Positions 22,563-30,689 of a stretch of DNA of 48,169 nt are shown here, in pieces. The position numbers were made by a program, and so were the translations under genes. The stretch is from Clostridiales bacterium. Its GTDB lineage: Bacteria > Bacillota > Clostridia > Oscillospirales > Oscillospiraceae. Under the pieces are notes generated by a model. That model saw only the letters and a program-made list of their open reading frames with translations, had not been told where the DNA came from and made no database searches. The DNA is taken from the NCBI GenBank assembly GCA_004558115.1, contig SFDT01000010.1:1-48169 (forward strand), given 5' to 3'. Each line of letters starts with the position of its first letter. Position 1 is the stretch's first letter.

Positions 22563-24158
22563 ATGCGTTTTGAGGATAAGCTGAAAAAGTACAGCCGCGA
22601 GCAGCTGTGGCAGGAATACTGCGGATTTCTGGACATGAGCCTCGACGATTACATGTATACCCAGAGGCGCTTGATGGAGGAGCAGCTCCAGATGTGGAGC
22701 AAGAGCGGCCTGGGCCGCCAGCTGCTGCGGGGCAACCACCCCCGCACCATCGACGAGCTGCGCGCCACGCTGCCCCTGACCAGCTACGCCGACTATGCGG
22801 ATGTGCTGCTGGCCAAGCGGACGGAGATGCTGTGCAGCGAGCCTGCCATCTGGATCCAGACCACCTGGGAGGGCGGCCTGCGGCCCATCAAACTGGCGCC
22901 CTATACCCGCAGCATGCTGGATACCTACCGCCACAACCTGCTGGCCGTCATGATGATGGCCACGGCCCGGCGGAAGGGAGATTTCGATGTGAAAAAAGGG
23001 GACCGCATCCTGTACGGCGGCGCGCCCCTGCCCTATATGACCGGCCTCATGCCCTCCCTCTTTGACGAGGACATCGCCTTTACCTGGCTGCCGGACAATA
23101 ACTCCAATCCGGATCTGAGCTTCAGCCAGCGGATCAAAAAGGGCTTTTCCATGGCCCTCAGCGGCGGCGTGGACTTCTTCTTCGGCATCGGCAGCGTGGC
23201 CAACTACATCACGGAGAGCTTCGGCAAGAGCAGCGGAGGCGGCGGAAAGCACGCGATCTCTCCGGGCAACGCCCTGCGATACCTCCGGGGCAAGTATATC
23301 AGCCGCCGGGACGGCCGTTCCATCACCCCCGGCGATGTATTCCGGCTGAAGGCGTTTTTCTTCGCCGGCACCGACGCCAAATGCTACAAGGACCGTTTGA
23401 CGAAGGCCTGGGGCATCATGCCTGTGGAGCTGGCCGCCGGCACGGAGTCCACCTGCATCGGCGCGGAAAACTGGGAGCACAACGGCATGGTGTTCTTCCC
23501 GGACGCCTGCTTTTACGAGTTCATCCCCGAGGAGGAGATGCGGCGGAACCTGAAGGACCCCACCTATCAGCCCCGTACCTGCCTCATGGACGAGATCCAG
23601 GCGGGGGAGACCTATGAGCTGGTGCTCTCCGTTCTCCACGGCGGCGCTTTTATGCGTTACCGCATCGGGGATATGTACCACTGCCTTTCCGCCGGCGGCG
23701 GGCAGCTGCCCCGGCTGACCTTTGTGGACCGGGTGCCGGATGTCATCGACATCGCCGGCTTTACCCGCATCACCGCCTCCTCCATGCAGGAGGTCATCCG
23801 CCTCAGCCGCCTGGAGCTGGGGGACTGGATCCTGAAAAAGGAATTCAACCAGAATGATGACCCCTTCCTCCATATGTACCTGGAGATCCCGCCGGACGCC
23901 CAGGCCAGCGAGGTGGTCACCCGCTCCGTGCTGACGGAGCATCTGAGCCTGTATTTCAAGTATTTTGACAGCGACTACGGCGATCTGAAAAAGCTCCTGA
24001 ATATGGAGCCTTTGCAGATCACCATCCTGAAATACGGCACCATCGCGGCCTATGAGGCCCGGATCGGGGCCCGGCTGCCCCGCATCAATCCGGGTATGCT
24101 GGACGTGTGCGGCTTGCTGCGCCAGCAAGCCGACGCAGAGGGGAGGCCGCGGCTGTGA
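22563..24158 (+). CDS. GH3 auxin-responsive promoter family protein (putative acyl-adenylating enzyme)
   Basis: A 531-residue protein similar to bacterial GH3-family members of the ANL adenylating superfamily, which activate carboxylic acids with ATP and may join them to amines. Features fitting the family are the N-terminal helical region with repeated aromatic residues, IDELRATLPLTSYADYADVL, a loop TTWEGGLRPIKLAPYT in the position of the ATP-binding Ser/Thr-Gly loop (altered from the usual TSGTTGG-like form), AGTESTCIGAENWEHNGM, and MRYRIGDMYHC near the adenylation active site. The altered loop leaves activity uncertain. GAGGAGG precedes the ATG. It is followed by overlap into the HD-GYP gene, so the two work together. 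Confidence 0.7.
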   Translation: MRFEDKLKKYSREQLWQEYCGFLDMSLDDYMYTQRRLMEEQLQMWSKSGLGRQLLRGNHPRTIDELRATLPLTSYADYADVLLAKRTEMLCSEPAIWIQTTWEGGLRPIKLAPYTRSMLDTYRHNLLAVMMMATARRKGDFDVKKGDRILYGGAPLPYMTGLMPSLFDEDIAFTWLPDNNSNPDLSFSQRIKKGFSMALSGGVDFFFGIGSVANYITESFGKSSGGGGKHAISPGNALRYLRGKYISRRDGRSITPGDVFRLKAFFFAGTDAKCYKDRLTKAWGIMPVELAAGTESTCIGAENWEHNGMVFFPDACFYEFIPEEEMRRNLKDPTYQPRTCLMDEIQAGETYELVLSVLHGGAFMRYRIGDMYHCLSAGGGQLPRLTFVDRVPDVIDIAGFTRITASSMQEVIRLSRLELGDWILKKEFNQNDDPFLHMYLEIPPDAQASEVVTRSVLTEHLSLYFKYFDSDYGDLKKLLNMEPLQITILKYGTIAAYEARIGARLPRINPGMLDVCGLLRQQADAEGRPRL

Positions 24159-26707
24159 GCAATATTCCCTTCCTGTACATCAATGTGACGGCCCTGTGCT
24201 GCTTTTCATTGATGTTTGTGACCTTCCTGGCCACGAAAAAGACGCCGGAGATCTTGGCGTTCATGGCGGTGCTGCTGGACTGCATCCTCTGGTCCGGCGG
24301 TTCCATCCTCATGCGCATCCAGATGTGGCCGGGACTGCGGTTCTGGTACGCGGTATCTCTGGTGGCCCTGTTCAGCATGGAGCTGCTGTTTTACCTGTTC
24401 GTGCATACCTTTGCCCGGCGGAAGGGCCGCTTCCTGCTGTTGGTGTTCACAGTACTGACCTTGGCCATCATACCGGGGACCATCAGCGGCTTTTACCTGG
24501 CGCCGCCCACGCCGGTGGTGAAAGAAAACGGCGCCGTGGTATTTACCTACGGGCTGAACTGGCATATCGTCATTCCCTGCCTGGTGTTCGTGGCCATCAT
24601 CGGCGCCACGGCGGTGCTGCTGGCCCAGGTGGTCCGGGAGCAGGGGACCCACTCTCCCGGCATCCAGGTCATCATCTCCGGCGGCCTTGTGATGCTGGTG
24701 GGCAACCTGCTGCAGGTGGGCCTGCCCGGCAACACCTTCCCCTTTGACGCCCTGGCCGGCATCGTGTTCGCGGTGCTTTTGATGTACGCCCTGTATAAGC
24801 GGCGGATGTTCCGGCTGACCCTGGTGGTGTCCCGGACGCTGCTGACCGTGGTGCTGGCGGTGATCTGCATCATCGCCACCGCCAATTTCATCCGTCCCAT
24901 GCAGGCTTTTGCCGAGGGGACTTTGGGCTTTGGAGAGGAGCTGGCCACCACTATGGTGGCGGTGACCTTCGCGGCCATGCTGGGCGTTGCATACCTGCTG
25001 ATGCGCCGCCTGCTGGAGGCTATGTTCACCCGGGAGGAGCAGCAGAACCGTCTGGTGAAAAACTTCTCCGCCGAGGTCTCCCAGTCCCTGAGCACGGCGG
25101 ATATCATGGAGAAGCTGGGGAACATCATCTCCCGGGAGATCTCCACGGAGCAGATCTATATCTGCCTGCTGGATGGAGACAGGTATCAGGCAAAATACTG
25201 CTCCAGCCCCCTGGCGACGCTGTCGTTCTCCATCTCCAAGGACAGTCCGCAGATCGCCTATCTGAAGGAGCAGGAGGCCTATCTGATCGTAGGTGAGTTC
25301 CAGAACAGCCCCCGCTACCTCTCCGTGTGGGAGGCGGAGAAGGAACTGTTCCGCCGCCTGAACATCGACTGCGTGGCGGCCATGCGGGACGGCCGGGAGA
25401 TCGTGGGTTTGGTGCTGCTGTCCGCCAAGGAGCGGGGCCGCAACTTCAGCGCCGTGGAGATCGGCTTTTTGGAGACGGTCTGCTCCATCGCGTCCATCGC
25501 CATGAAAAACGCCGCCCTGTACGAAAAAATGTTCCGGGAGGCCCGCATCGACCCCCTGACCGGCGTGTACAATTACCGCTTCTTCGTGGAACAGATGGAG
25601 GAGCAGTTCCGCGCCTGCGGCCGGGAGTGTCTGACGCTGATGTACATCGACGTGGACGACTTCAAGCTCTATAACCAGCTCTACGGTGTGGGAGAGGGCG
25701 ACACGGCCCTGTGCCTCATCGGCGAGACCATCACCCGCTGCGTGGGCGAGAGCGGCACCGTGTTCCGCACCAGCGGCAAGGTGTTTGCCGTGCTGCTGCC
25801 CTTCCAGGATACCCAGCGGGCCAGAAAAATGGCCCGGGAGATCGGAAACCGGGTGGGGGAGATCAACCAGCAGCCGGAGCGCCGGCGCCTCAAGCCCCTG
25901 TCTGTCAGCGTGGGCATCTGCTCCGCGCCCTATGCGGCATCCAGCGCCAAGGAGCTCATGGACAACGCGGACCTGGCGGTGTATAACGCAAAGCAGGGCG
26001 GCAAAGACCAGATCGTCATTTTCCGGGGTGCCTCCGATTTGGTGCCTCAGCATCTGGCGGAGCGGACGGACGCCATCGTGGACCGTATCGAGCGGGGCGA
26101 CGGCGAGTACCGCACGGCCCTGTCCATGATCTCGGCCCTGACGGCAGCCATTGACGCCAAGGACCATTACACGTACGCCCACAGCAAAAACGTGGCCCGT
26201 TATGCCGCCACCCTGGCCGTGGCCGCCGGACTCAACGACGACCAGGTCCGCACCATTTACGCGGCGGGTCTGCTCCATGATATCGGCAAGATCTCCATCC
26301 CGGAGAACATCCTCAATAAGACCGGCCAGCTGGCGGACGAGGAATACCGGATCATGAAGGACCATGTGAACAACTCCATTGAGATGATCCGCCACCTGCC
26401 GGAGATGGACTATCTGATCCCGGCGGTGCTGGGCCACCACGAGCGGTGGGACGGCAAGGGCTATCCCCGGGGCATCGCCGGGGAGGAGATCCCCGTCTCC
26501 GCCCGGTGTCTGGCCATCGCGGACGTGTTTGACGCCATGACCACAGACCGCCCCTACCGGAAGGGCCTGCCTCTGGAATTTGCCCTGGAGGAGATGGACA
26601 AGCAGGCGGGAAAGCAGCTGGACCCCCAGCTGACGCCGGTGTTTGTCCGGCTCATCCGCAGCCGCAGCATTCCCCTGTCTCCCCAGGCGGCGGCACGGCG
26701 CAAATGA
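24155..26707 (+). CDS. Membrane GAF/degenerate GGDEF/HD-GYP protein (putative cyclic-di-GMP phosphodiesterase)
   Basis: An 850-residue signalling protein. Residues 1-290 hold seven to nine hydrophobic segments resembling the 7TM sensor of some histidine kinases. A GAF-like domain spans about 310-450. A GGDEF domain spans 460-620, but its signature is altered to RTSGKVFAV near residue 538, so it should not make cyclic-di-GMP. An HD-GYP domain spans 660-840 with LLHDIGKISIP (His708, Asp709) and HHERWDGKGYP intact, so it should break down cyclic-di-GMP. The GTG at 24155 overlaps the GH3 stop (GTGA). The signal may be a product of the two upstream genes. Confidence 0.9.
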   Translation: MSNIPFLYINVTALCCFSLMFVTFLATKKTPEILAFMAVLLDCILWSGGSILMRIQMWPGLRFWYAVSLVALFSMELLFYLFVHTFARRKGRFLLLVFTVLTLAIIPGTISGFYLAPPTPVVKENGAVVFTYGLNWHIVIPCLVFVAIIGATAVLLAQVVREQGTHSPGIQVIISGGLVMLVGNLLQVGLPGNTFPFDALAGIVFAVLLMYALYKRRMFRLTLVVSRTLLTVVLAVICIIATANFIRPMQAFAEGTLGFGEELATTMVAVTFAAMLGVAYLLMRRLLEAMFTREEQQNRLVKNFSAEVSQSLSTADIMEKLGNIISREISTEQIYICLLDGDRYQAKYCSSPLATLSFSISKDSPQIAYLKEQEAYLIVGEFQNSPRYLSVWEAEKELFRRLNIDCVAAMRDGREIVGLVLLSAKERGRNFSAVEIGFLETVCSIASIAMKNAALYEKMFREARIDPLTGVYNYRFFVEQMEEQFRACGRECLTLMYIDVDDFKLYNQLYGVGEGDTALCLIGETITRCVGESGTVFRTSGKVFAVLLPFQDTQRARKMAREIGNRVGEINQQPERRRLKPLSVSVGICSAPYAASSAKELMDNADLAVYNAKQGGKDQIVIFRGASDLVPQHLAERTDAIVDRIERGDGEYRTALSMISALTAAIDAKDHYTYAHSKNVARYAATLAVAAGLNDDQVRTIYAAGLLHDIGKISIPENILNKTGQLADEEYRIMKDHVNNSIEMIRHLPEMDYLIPAVLGHHERWDGKGYPRGIAGEEIPVSARCLAIADVFDAMTTDRPYRKGLPLEFALEEMDKQAGKQLDPQLTPVFVRLIRSRSIPLSPQAAARRK

Positions 26708-26712
26708 ATCAG

Positions 26713-26746
26713 AAAAAAGACTTCCCCGCAAGGGGAAGTCTTTTTT
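26713..26746. terminator. Bidirectional terminator after the HD-GYP operon
   Basis: A 15-bp stem (26713-26727 with 26732-26746), GCAA loop and A/T runs on both sides sit between convergent genes. Confidence 0.9.
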
Positions 26747-26749
26747 GCG

Positions 26750-27277
26750 TTATTTACGGAAAAAGCGCCTGCGCAGCTTCCGGCGCCACAGGACCGTCAG
26801 CCGTCCCAGGGCCAGGTCCAGCAGCAAAAACACCGCGCAGCCCATCACTGCCAGCGCCGCGGTGAGCCAGCCGCCGCCCAGCTCCTCCGTTACGGCGGTC
26901 AGGCCCAGCAGGCGGATGGTCACGCCGTACAGCAAAAACATGGAAAGCCCGCACACGCCCAGGCGGCACACCAGCCGCACCGGCAGGGACGGCAGAGCGG
27001 CGATGCGGGGCCGCAGGATGGGATACCAGCCGAAAAACACGTACACCAGCGCCGTTTCCCGGTCCGGCACCAACAGCAGCGCCAAAATGGCCACGGCGCC
27101 GTAGGCCGCTCCGGCGGTGCCGGGGCCGTATTCCTCTAGGACGGGCAGCAGTACCGCCATGGCCAGCAGCGGCGCGCAGTAGACCGCCAGGGAGAAAAGC
27201 CCGCCCAGCAGCAAAACCACCACCGCCAGACCGCACAGCACGCCGCACAGGGCGATCTTCCGGCTCTGCTCCCTCAT
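26750..27277 (-). CDS. Hypothetical integral membrane protein
   Basis: A 175-residue, very hydrophobic protein with about five or six membrane segments and a basic C-terminal tail (LWRRKLRRRFFRK), placing that end inside. The overall look, a small Gly/Ala/Leu-rich bundle starting with a short cytoplasmic N-terminus, recalls ECF-transporter substrate-binding (S) components, but no diagnostic motif settles it. Its start overlaps the end of the LtaS-like gene (ATGA), so the two form an operon and may act together in cell-envelope work. Confidence 0.75.
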   Translation of the reverse strand: MREQSRKIALCGVLCGLAVVVLLLGGLFSLAVYCAPLLAMAVLLPVLEEYGPGTAGAAYGAVAILALLLVPDRETALVYVFFGWYPILRPRIAALPSLPVRLVCRLGVCGLSMFLLYGVTIRLLGLTAVTEELGGGWLTAALAVMGCAVFLLLDLALGRLTVLWRRKLRRRFFRK

Positions 27278-29199
27278 CCGTCGATCTCCTTATACCGCAG
27301 CTTGTAAAAGCTCCACTGGCGCCACTTTTGAATGAGCTGGCGGATGTCGCGGCCGCTGGCGCCGTCTGCCGGAGCCCACTGGTCCAGCTCCCGGTCGGGG
27401 ATACAGGTGCCGTCCATGGTCACATACGTCTTTTTCTGCACCACCGGCACCACCCGCCTGAGGTCGTTCAAAAAGCGGAACCAGGCACTCTCGTTTTCCC
27501 GCCCGGTCAGTTCCACCAGGGCGGCGCCCAGGAAGCTGGCGGAGAGGCGGCCGTCCTCCGGCAGGTCCAGGGCCTCCACAGCGGACGCCCAGTCCAGAAG
27601 CTCCGCCGCGGCGTCGTTGGCCCAGATGACGTAAGGGGTCTCATAGGAGCAAAGAATGTTTTCCCGGTCCTCCTCCTGCACGGCCACCTCGGAGCCCAGC
27701 TCCCGGTAGCCCAGCTGGTTGTCCCCCAGGTAAGGCAGGTGGTCGCCCCAGAAGGCCAGCACCACCGGCTCCTCCGTGGCGGAGAAGTAGTCCACCAGGC
27801 GGCCCAGCATGGCGTCGGCGTCCCGGGCACCCTCAACATAGACCTTCAGCATGGTATCCACCGTGTCGGAAAGACCGGCGGTGGTCTCTACCTCCGGGTA
27901 CACATAGCCCTCGCCGTACTTGTCCGGGGTGTAGGACATGTGGTTTTGGATGGTGGTGGTGTAATTGCACAGAAGCTGCCCCTGGGACATGGCCTCCTCG
28001 AATTTTTCCTCGATGAAGGCCGCCATGTAGTCATCCGTCACCCAGCGGCCTTTGTATTCCAGGTCTTCCATCTGGTCGGCGAACACGGTCTCCTCCGCTC
28101 CCAGCCAGCGGTACACATTCTCCCGGTTGTAGAACCAGTCGTCGCCGGGGTGGAAGAAGGAGGTGTGATAGCCGTCCTCCCGGAACAGCCGCAGCACGCT
28201 GTCCAGGTTCCGGTTCACCACCCGGAAGGAGGTGGTGGTGGCGGCGGAGAGGGCGTTGGTCTGCATACCTGTCAGCACGTCGAATTCCGTGTTGGCGGTG
28301 CCGCCGGCAAAGCCGGGCACCACCACATGGCCGCTGACGGCGTGGCTGTCTGCCTGCAAAGCATGGAGGTTGGGCAGGGGGTCTTCCGCGTAGGTGAACA
28401 CCGGGTCGTCCGTCAGGTCGGAAAAGGCCTCGTTCATGACCATGATGAGATGAACGCCCTTGCCCTGGTCCTCCTCCGCGGCGGCGGAGTCCCATTCCAT
28501 GGCCTGGGACTTGTTGAAGCCCTCCGGCCGGTCCACGGGATAGGTGGTGAACTGGTGGCAGAAGCAGTAAGGGAAGCCCAGCTCGTTGAACACGGAGGGG
28601 ATATAGTAGGCGTTGGAGACCTGGAAGGAATTGTACAGGTCGTTGGAGGCGTACACCGTCAAAATGAGGGCGGCCAGCACGCCGAAGCTGGCGGCGGTGC
28701 CCAGGAGGCTGCCCAGCCAGCCCTGGAGCCGGGCAATAGGGAAGGGGCGGCAGCGGAGGAAAACGCCCAGCACCGCCAGCACCGCCGTGGCGGCCACCAC
28801 CACGGCGATGACCTTCACCGGAAAGCGGATGTCGTAGGTGCCCATGGCGCTGCCCACTTCTTTCAAAAGGGCGAAATCCCGGGGAAACACCGGCTCGTCC
28901 CGGACCTCCAGCTTGATGCGGTTGGCGATGGACAATGCGCACACGGCGAAGTTCACCAGGGCACCGGCAAAAAAGACGTTGCGCAGCAGGCAGGTGACGG
29001 CCAGCAGCAAAAGGCCGATGGGCAGGCAGTTCAGCACGATCAGCAGCGGCTGGCGGCGGAAATTGGCCACAACGGTCCGCAGCGCGTTGGGCTGGCACCA
29101 AAGGGCCAGCAGCGTGATGCAGCCCGCCAGGGCCACGGCGGCCAGCAGCGTGGCCCACAGGGGCAGGCGGTATTTCGGAAGGCGTTTGGAAGTATTCAA
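27274..29199 (-). CDS. LTA synthase family membrane sulfatase
   Basis: A 641-residue polyol-phosphate transferase-like enzyme. Five membrane segments fill residues 1-200; the rest is an outer alkaline-phosphatase-fold catalytic domain. GGTANTEFDVLTGM holds the nucleophilic Thr near residue 304, and AFWGDHLPYLGDN carries the metal-binding Asp and His. HPGDDWFYNRENVYRWLG is also typical. Such enzymes build lipoteichoic acid or modify surface glycans with glycerol phosphate from phosphatidylglycerol. The TTG at 29199 is the start, with AGAGG upstream at a rather long distance; no internal Met gives a better choice. It is the first gene of a two-gene operon. Confidence 0.9.
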   Translation of the reverse strand: MNTSKRLPKYRLPLWATLLAAVALAGCITLLALWCQPNALRTVVANFRRQPLLIVLNCLPIGLLLLAVTCLLRNVFFAGALVNFAVCALSIANRIKLEVRDEPVFPRDFALLKEVGSAMGTYDIRFPVKVIAVVVAATAVLAVLGVFLRCRPFPIARLQGWLGSLLGTAASFGVLAALILTVYASNDLYNSFQVSNAYYIPSVFNELGFPYCFCHQFTTYPVDRPEGFNKSQAMEWDSAAAEEDQGKGVHLIMVMNEAFSDLTDDPVFTYAEDPLPNLHALQADSHAVSGHVVVPGFAGGTANTEFDVLTGMQTNALSAATTTSFRVVNRNLDSVLRLFREDGYHTSFFHPGDDWFYNRENVYRWLGAEETVFADQMEDLEYKGRWVTDDYMAAFIEEKFEEAMSQGQLLCNYTTTIQNHMSYTPDKYGEGYVYPEVETTAGLSDTVDTMLKVYVEGARDADAMLGRLVDYFSATEEPVVLAFWGDHLPYLGDNQLGYRELGSEVAVQEEDRENILCSYETPYVIWANDAAAELLDWASAVEALDLPEDGRLSASFLGAALVELTGRENESAWFRFLNDLRRVVPVVQKKTYVTMDGTCIPDRELDQWAPADGASGRDIRQLIQKWRQWSFYKLRYKEIDG

Positions 29200-29238
29200 A
29201 CCGTCAGGTCCTCTCTTTCAAAAATCCGTAATATATCT

Positions 29239-29266
29239 ATTATATGGATTTTGCGGAAAAAAGCAA
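29239..29266 (-). promoter_or_regulatory. Promoter of the LtaS-like operon
   Basis: On the minus strand, a perfect TATAAT (29244-29239) lies 16 bases from TTGCTT (29266-29261), giving a leader of about 30 bases. Confidence 0.65.
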
Positions 29267-29275
29267 GGCTGGGCG

Positions 29276-29338
29276 AAAACAGCTTCCTTTCCCCGAAATG
29301 CAGGCGAAAACCGGAGAAGCCCGGGGAGCTGTTTTTTT
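29276..29338 (+). terminator. Long terminator-like hairpin in the divergent leader
   Basis: AAAACAGCT (29276-29284) pairs with AGCTGTTTT (29327-29335), and CCCCG with CGGGG inside (29291-29295, 29322-29326), followed by a run of T. No gene on the plus strand ends here, so it may be an attenuator for the small gene at 29453 or the end of a short untranslated RNA. A weak TTTCAA/TATTAT promoter lies upstream at about 29217-29244. The rest of the gap to 29452 shows only a GCGCAC/GTGCGC repeat at 29428-29441. Confidence 0.45.
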
Positions 29339-29452
29339 CGGCGCGGAAAGCGTTTGGACGGCGTTAAAGACGGCGAAAAACAGAAACTGGCCAAGTCGGC
29401 GGCGGATAGGATAGAGGGAAGGGCGCACGTGTGCGCATGAAAGGAGGAGCCT

Positions 29453-29668
29453 ATGAAGCCTCTTACCCGAAAGCGGCTTTCCTGCTGGCTGATTTTTTAC
29501 GCGCTGTCTCTGGCGGCCATCCTGGCGGCGGCGGGACTGCTGGCCCTGCTGGCGGAAGTGTCCAACTGGGTGACCATTGGCCTGGCGGTGTGGCTGATGC
29601 TGTGCTATGCCAGCCTGTGCTTCCCGGATGACATCTGGGACCGTTGGATGCCGCCGGAGAGCCCGTAA
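29453..29668 (+). CDS. Small two-helix membrane protein
   Basis: A 71-residue protein of unknown function with two membrane segments (about 10-33 and 38-57) and a short charged tail rich in Asp, Trp and Pro. AAGGAGG stands 5 bases before the ATG, one of the better ribosome sites in the window, and a strong terminator follows at once, so it is very likely expressed. It is a single-gene unit, divergent from the LtaS-like operon. No homologue family is recognised. Confidence 0.75.
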   Translation: MKPLTRKRLSCWLIFYALSLAAILAAAGLLALLAEVSNWVTIGLAVWLMLCYASLCFPDDIWDRWMPPESP

Positions 29669-29703
29669 AAAACTCCCCTCTGTGAAAACAGAGGGGAGTT
29701 TTT
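29668..29703. terminator. Bidirectional terminator after the small membrane protein
   Basis: A 16-bp stem (29668-29683 with 29688-29703), GAAA loop and A/T flanks lie between the small gene and the convergent COG0523 operon. Confidence 0.9.
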
Positions 29704-29735
29704 CTGCTTGACTCAACAAAAAGTATTCGCTTTCG

Positions 29736-30665
29736 TCAGAACGTGACGACCTCCTGGGCGGGCTTTTCGCAGGGGGCGATGGAGAGAATGTTCATGACCG
29801 GCCCCTTGCCCTTGTAGGCCTTGTGCTTTTCCACGGCCATGCGGGCCGTGACCTCGATCCAGTCTCGGTTCTCGTACTGGTCCAGCTGGTCGCCTTTGGC
29901 GATGAGACCCAGGAACTGCACGTCGTTTTCGCAGCACACCATGGCGAAGCGGCCGGGGCAGTGGATGCCGGGGTACTTCTTGGAGTGGCACATGATGAGC
30001 TTCATGTGGACCAGATGGCCGTCGTAGCGGTCCGGGTGGTCCATGACGTCCACATACCAGACGCCGAAATCGTCGTCGGGGATGTCGATGACCTCCTGGC
30101 TCATGTCGAAGGGGCACTCGTCGCCGGTGAGATAGTCTTCGCTGGTGCCGTCCTCCATCTCCAGATAGATGTCGGCCCGGCGGTTCACCATCCGCAGGTT
30201 CCGCTTCCGCAGGGAATCCCGCAGCTCCGGCGTGCAGCGGTTGAACACCAGCATGTCGGCGTTGGTAATCTTCTCCATCATCAGCTGGCCCATGTTCTTG
30301 GCGTACATTTCAAAAGTGGAGGCCTCCACAAAGGTCATGATCTGGTACAGCACCCAGTTGGCCGGCAGCACTTCCCTGTAAAGGCGTTCCATTTGCCACA
30401 TGCCGTTGTACTCAATGAGTACCTGCTTGGGTCTGTATTTCTTCTCCAGCTCCTTCAGCCAGGAGCACTTCAGGTCGGTCTCCTCATCCACGGTGACCAC
30501 CGTCACGTTGTCCAGGGCCCGGGGGTTGTACTCCTCCTCACCCTCCTCACAGCAGATGAGCAGCGTCCGGTCCTGGCGGGCGAAGCCGTCCTCCAGGATG
30601 CCGTTGATGAAGTTGGTCTTGCCGCCGTCCAAAAAGCCGGCGACGAGATAAACAGGGATATCCAT
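29736..30665 (-). CDS. G3E (COG0523) GTPase with a C-terminal YcgQ/TIGR03943-like domain
   Basis: A 309-residue protein. Residues 1-190 are a G3E GTPase, with Walker A GFLDGGKTNF, IEYNGMW in place of the usual IEPSG/IETTG, and VFNRCTP in place of the NKxD base-recognition motif. It lacks the Cys-x-Cys-Cys metal motif of its neighbour, having LLICCEEGEEEY instead. The last ~110 residues resemble the C-terminal part of YcgQ/TIGR03943 proteins: CPGRFAMVCCENDVQFLGLI, then DWIEVTARM and MNILSIAPC. YcgQ belongs to zinc homeostasis in Bacilli. It follows the His-rich GTPase by 24 bases, in the same operon. Metal delivery or sensing is inferred; the nucleotide may not be GTP. Confidence 0.82.
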   Translation of the reverse strand: MDIPVYLVAGFLDGGKTNFINGILEDGFARQDRTLLICCEEGEEEYNPRALDNVTVVTVDEETDLKCSWLKELEKKYRPKQVLIEYNGMWQMERLYREVLPANWVLYQIMTFVEASTFEMYAKNMGQLMMEKITNADMLVFNRCTPELRDSLRKRNLRMVNRRADIYLEMEDGTSEDYLTGDECPFDMSQEVIDIPDDDFGVWYVDVMDHPDRYDGHLVHMKLIMCHSKKYPGIHCPGRFAMVCCENDVQFLGLIAKGDQLDQYENRDWIEVTARMAVEKHKAYKGKGPVMNILSIAPCEKPAQEVVTF

Positions 30666-30689
30666 GTGAAGTAAAATTCCTTTCCAGAC

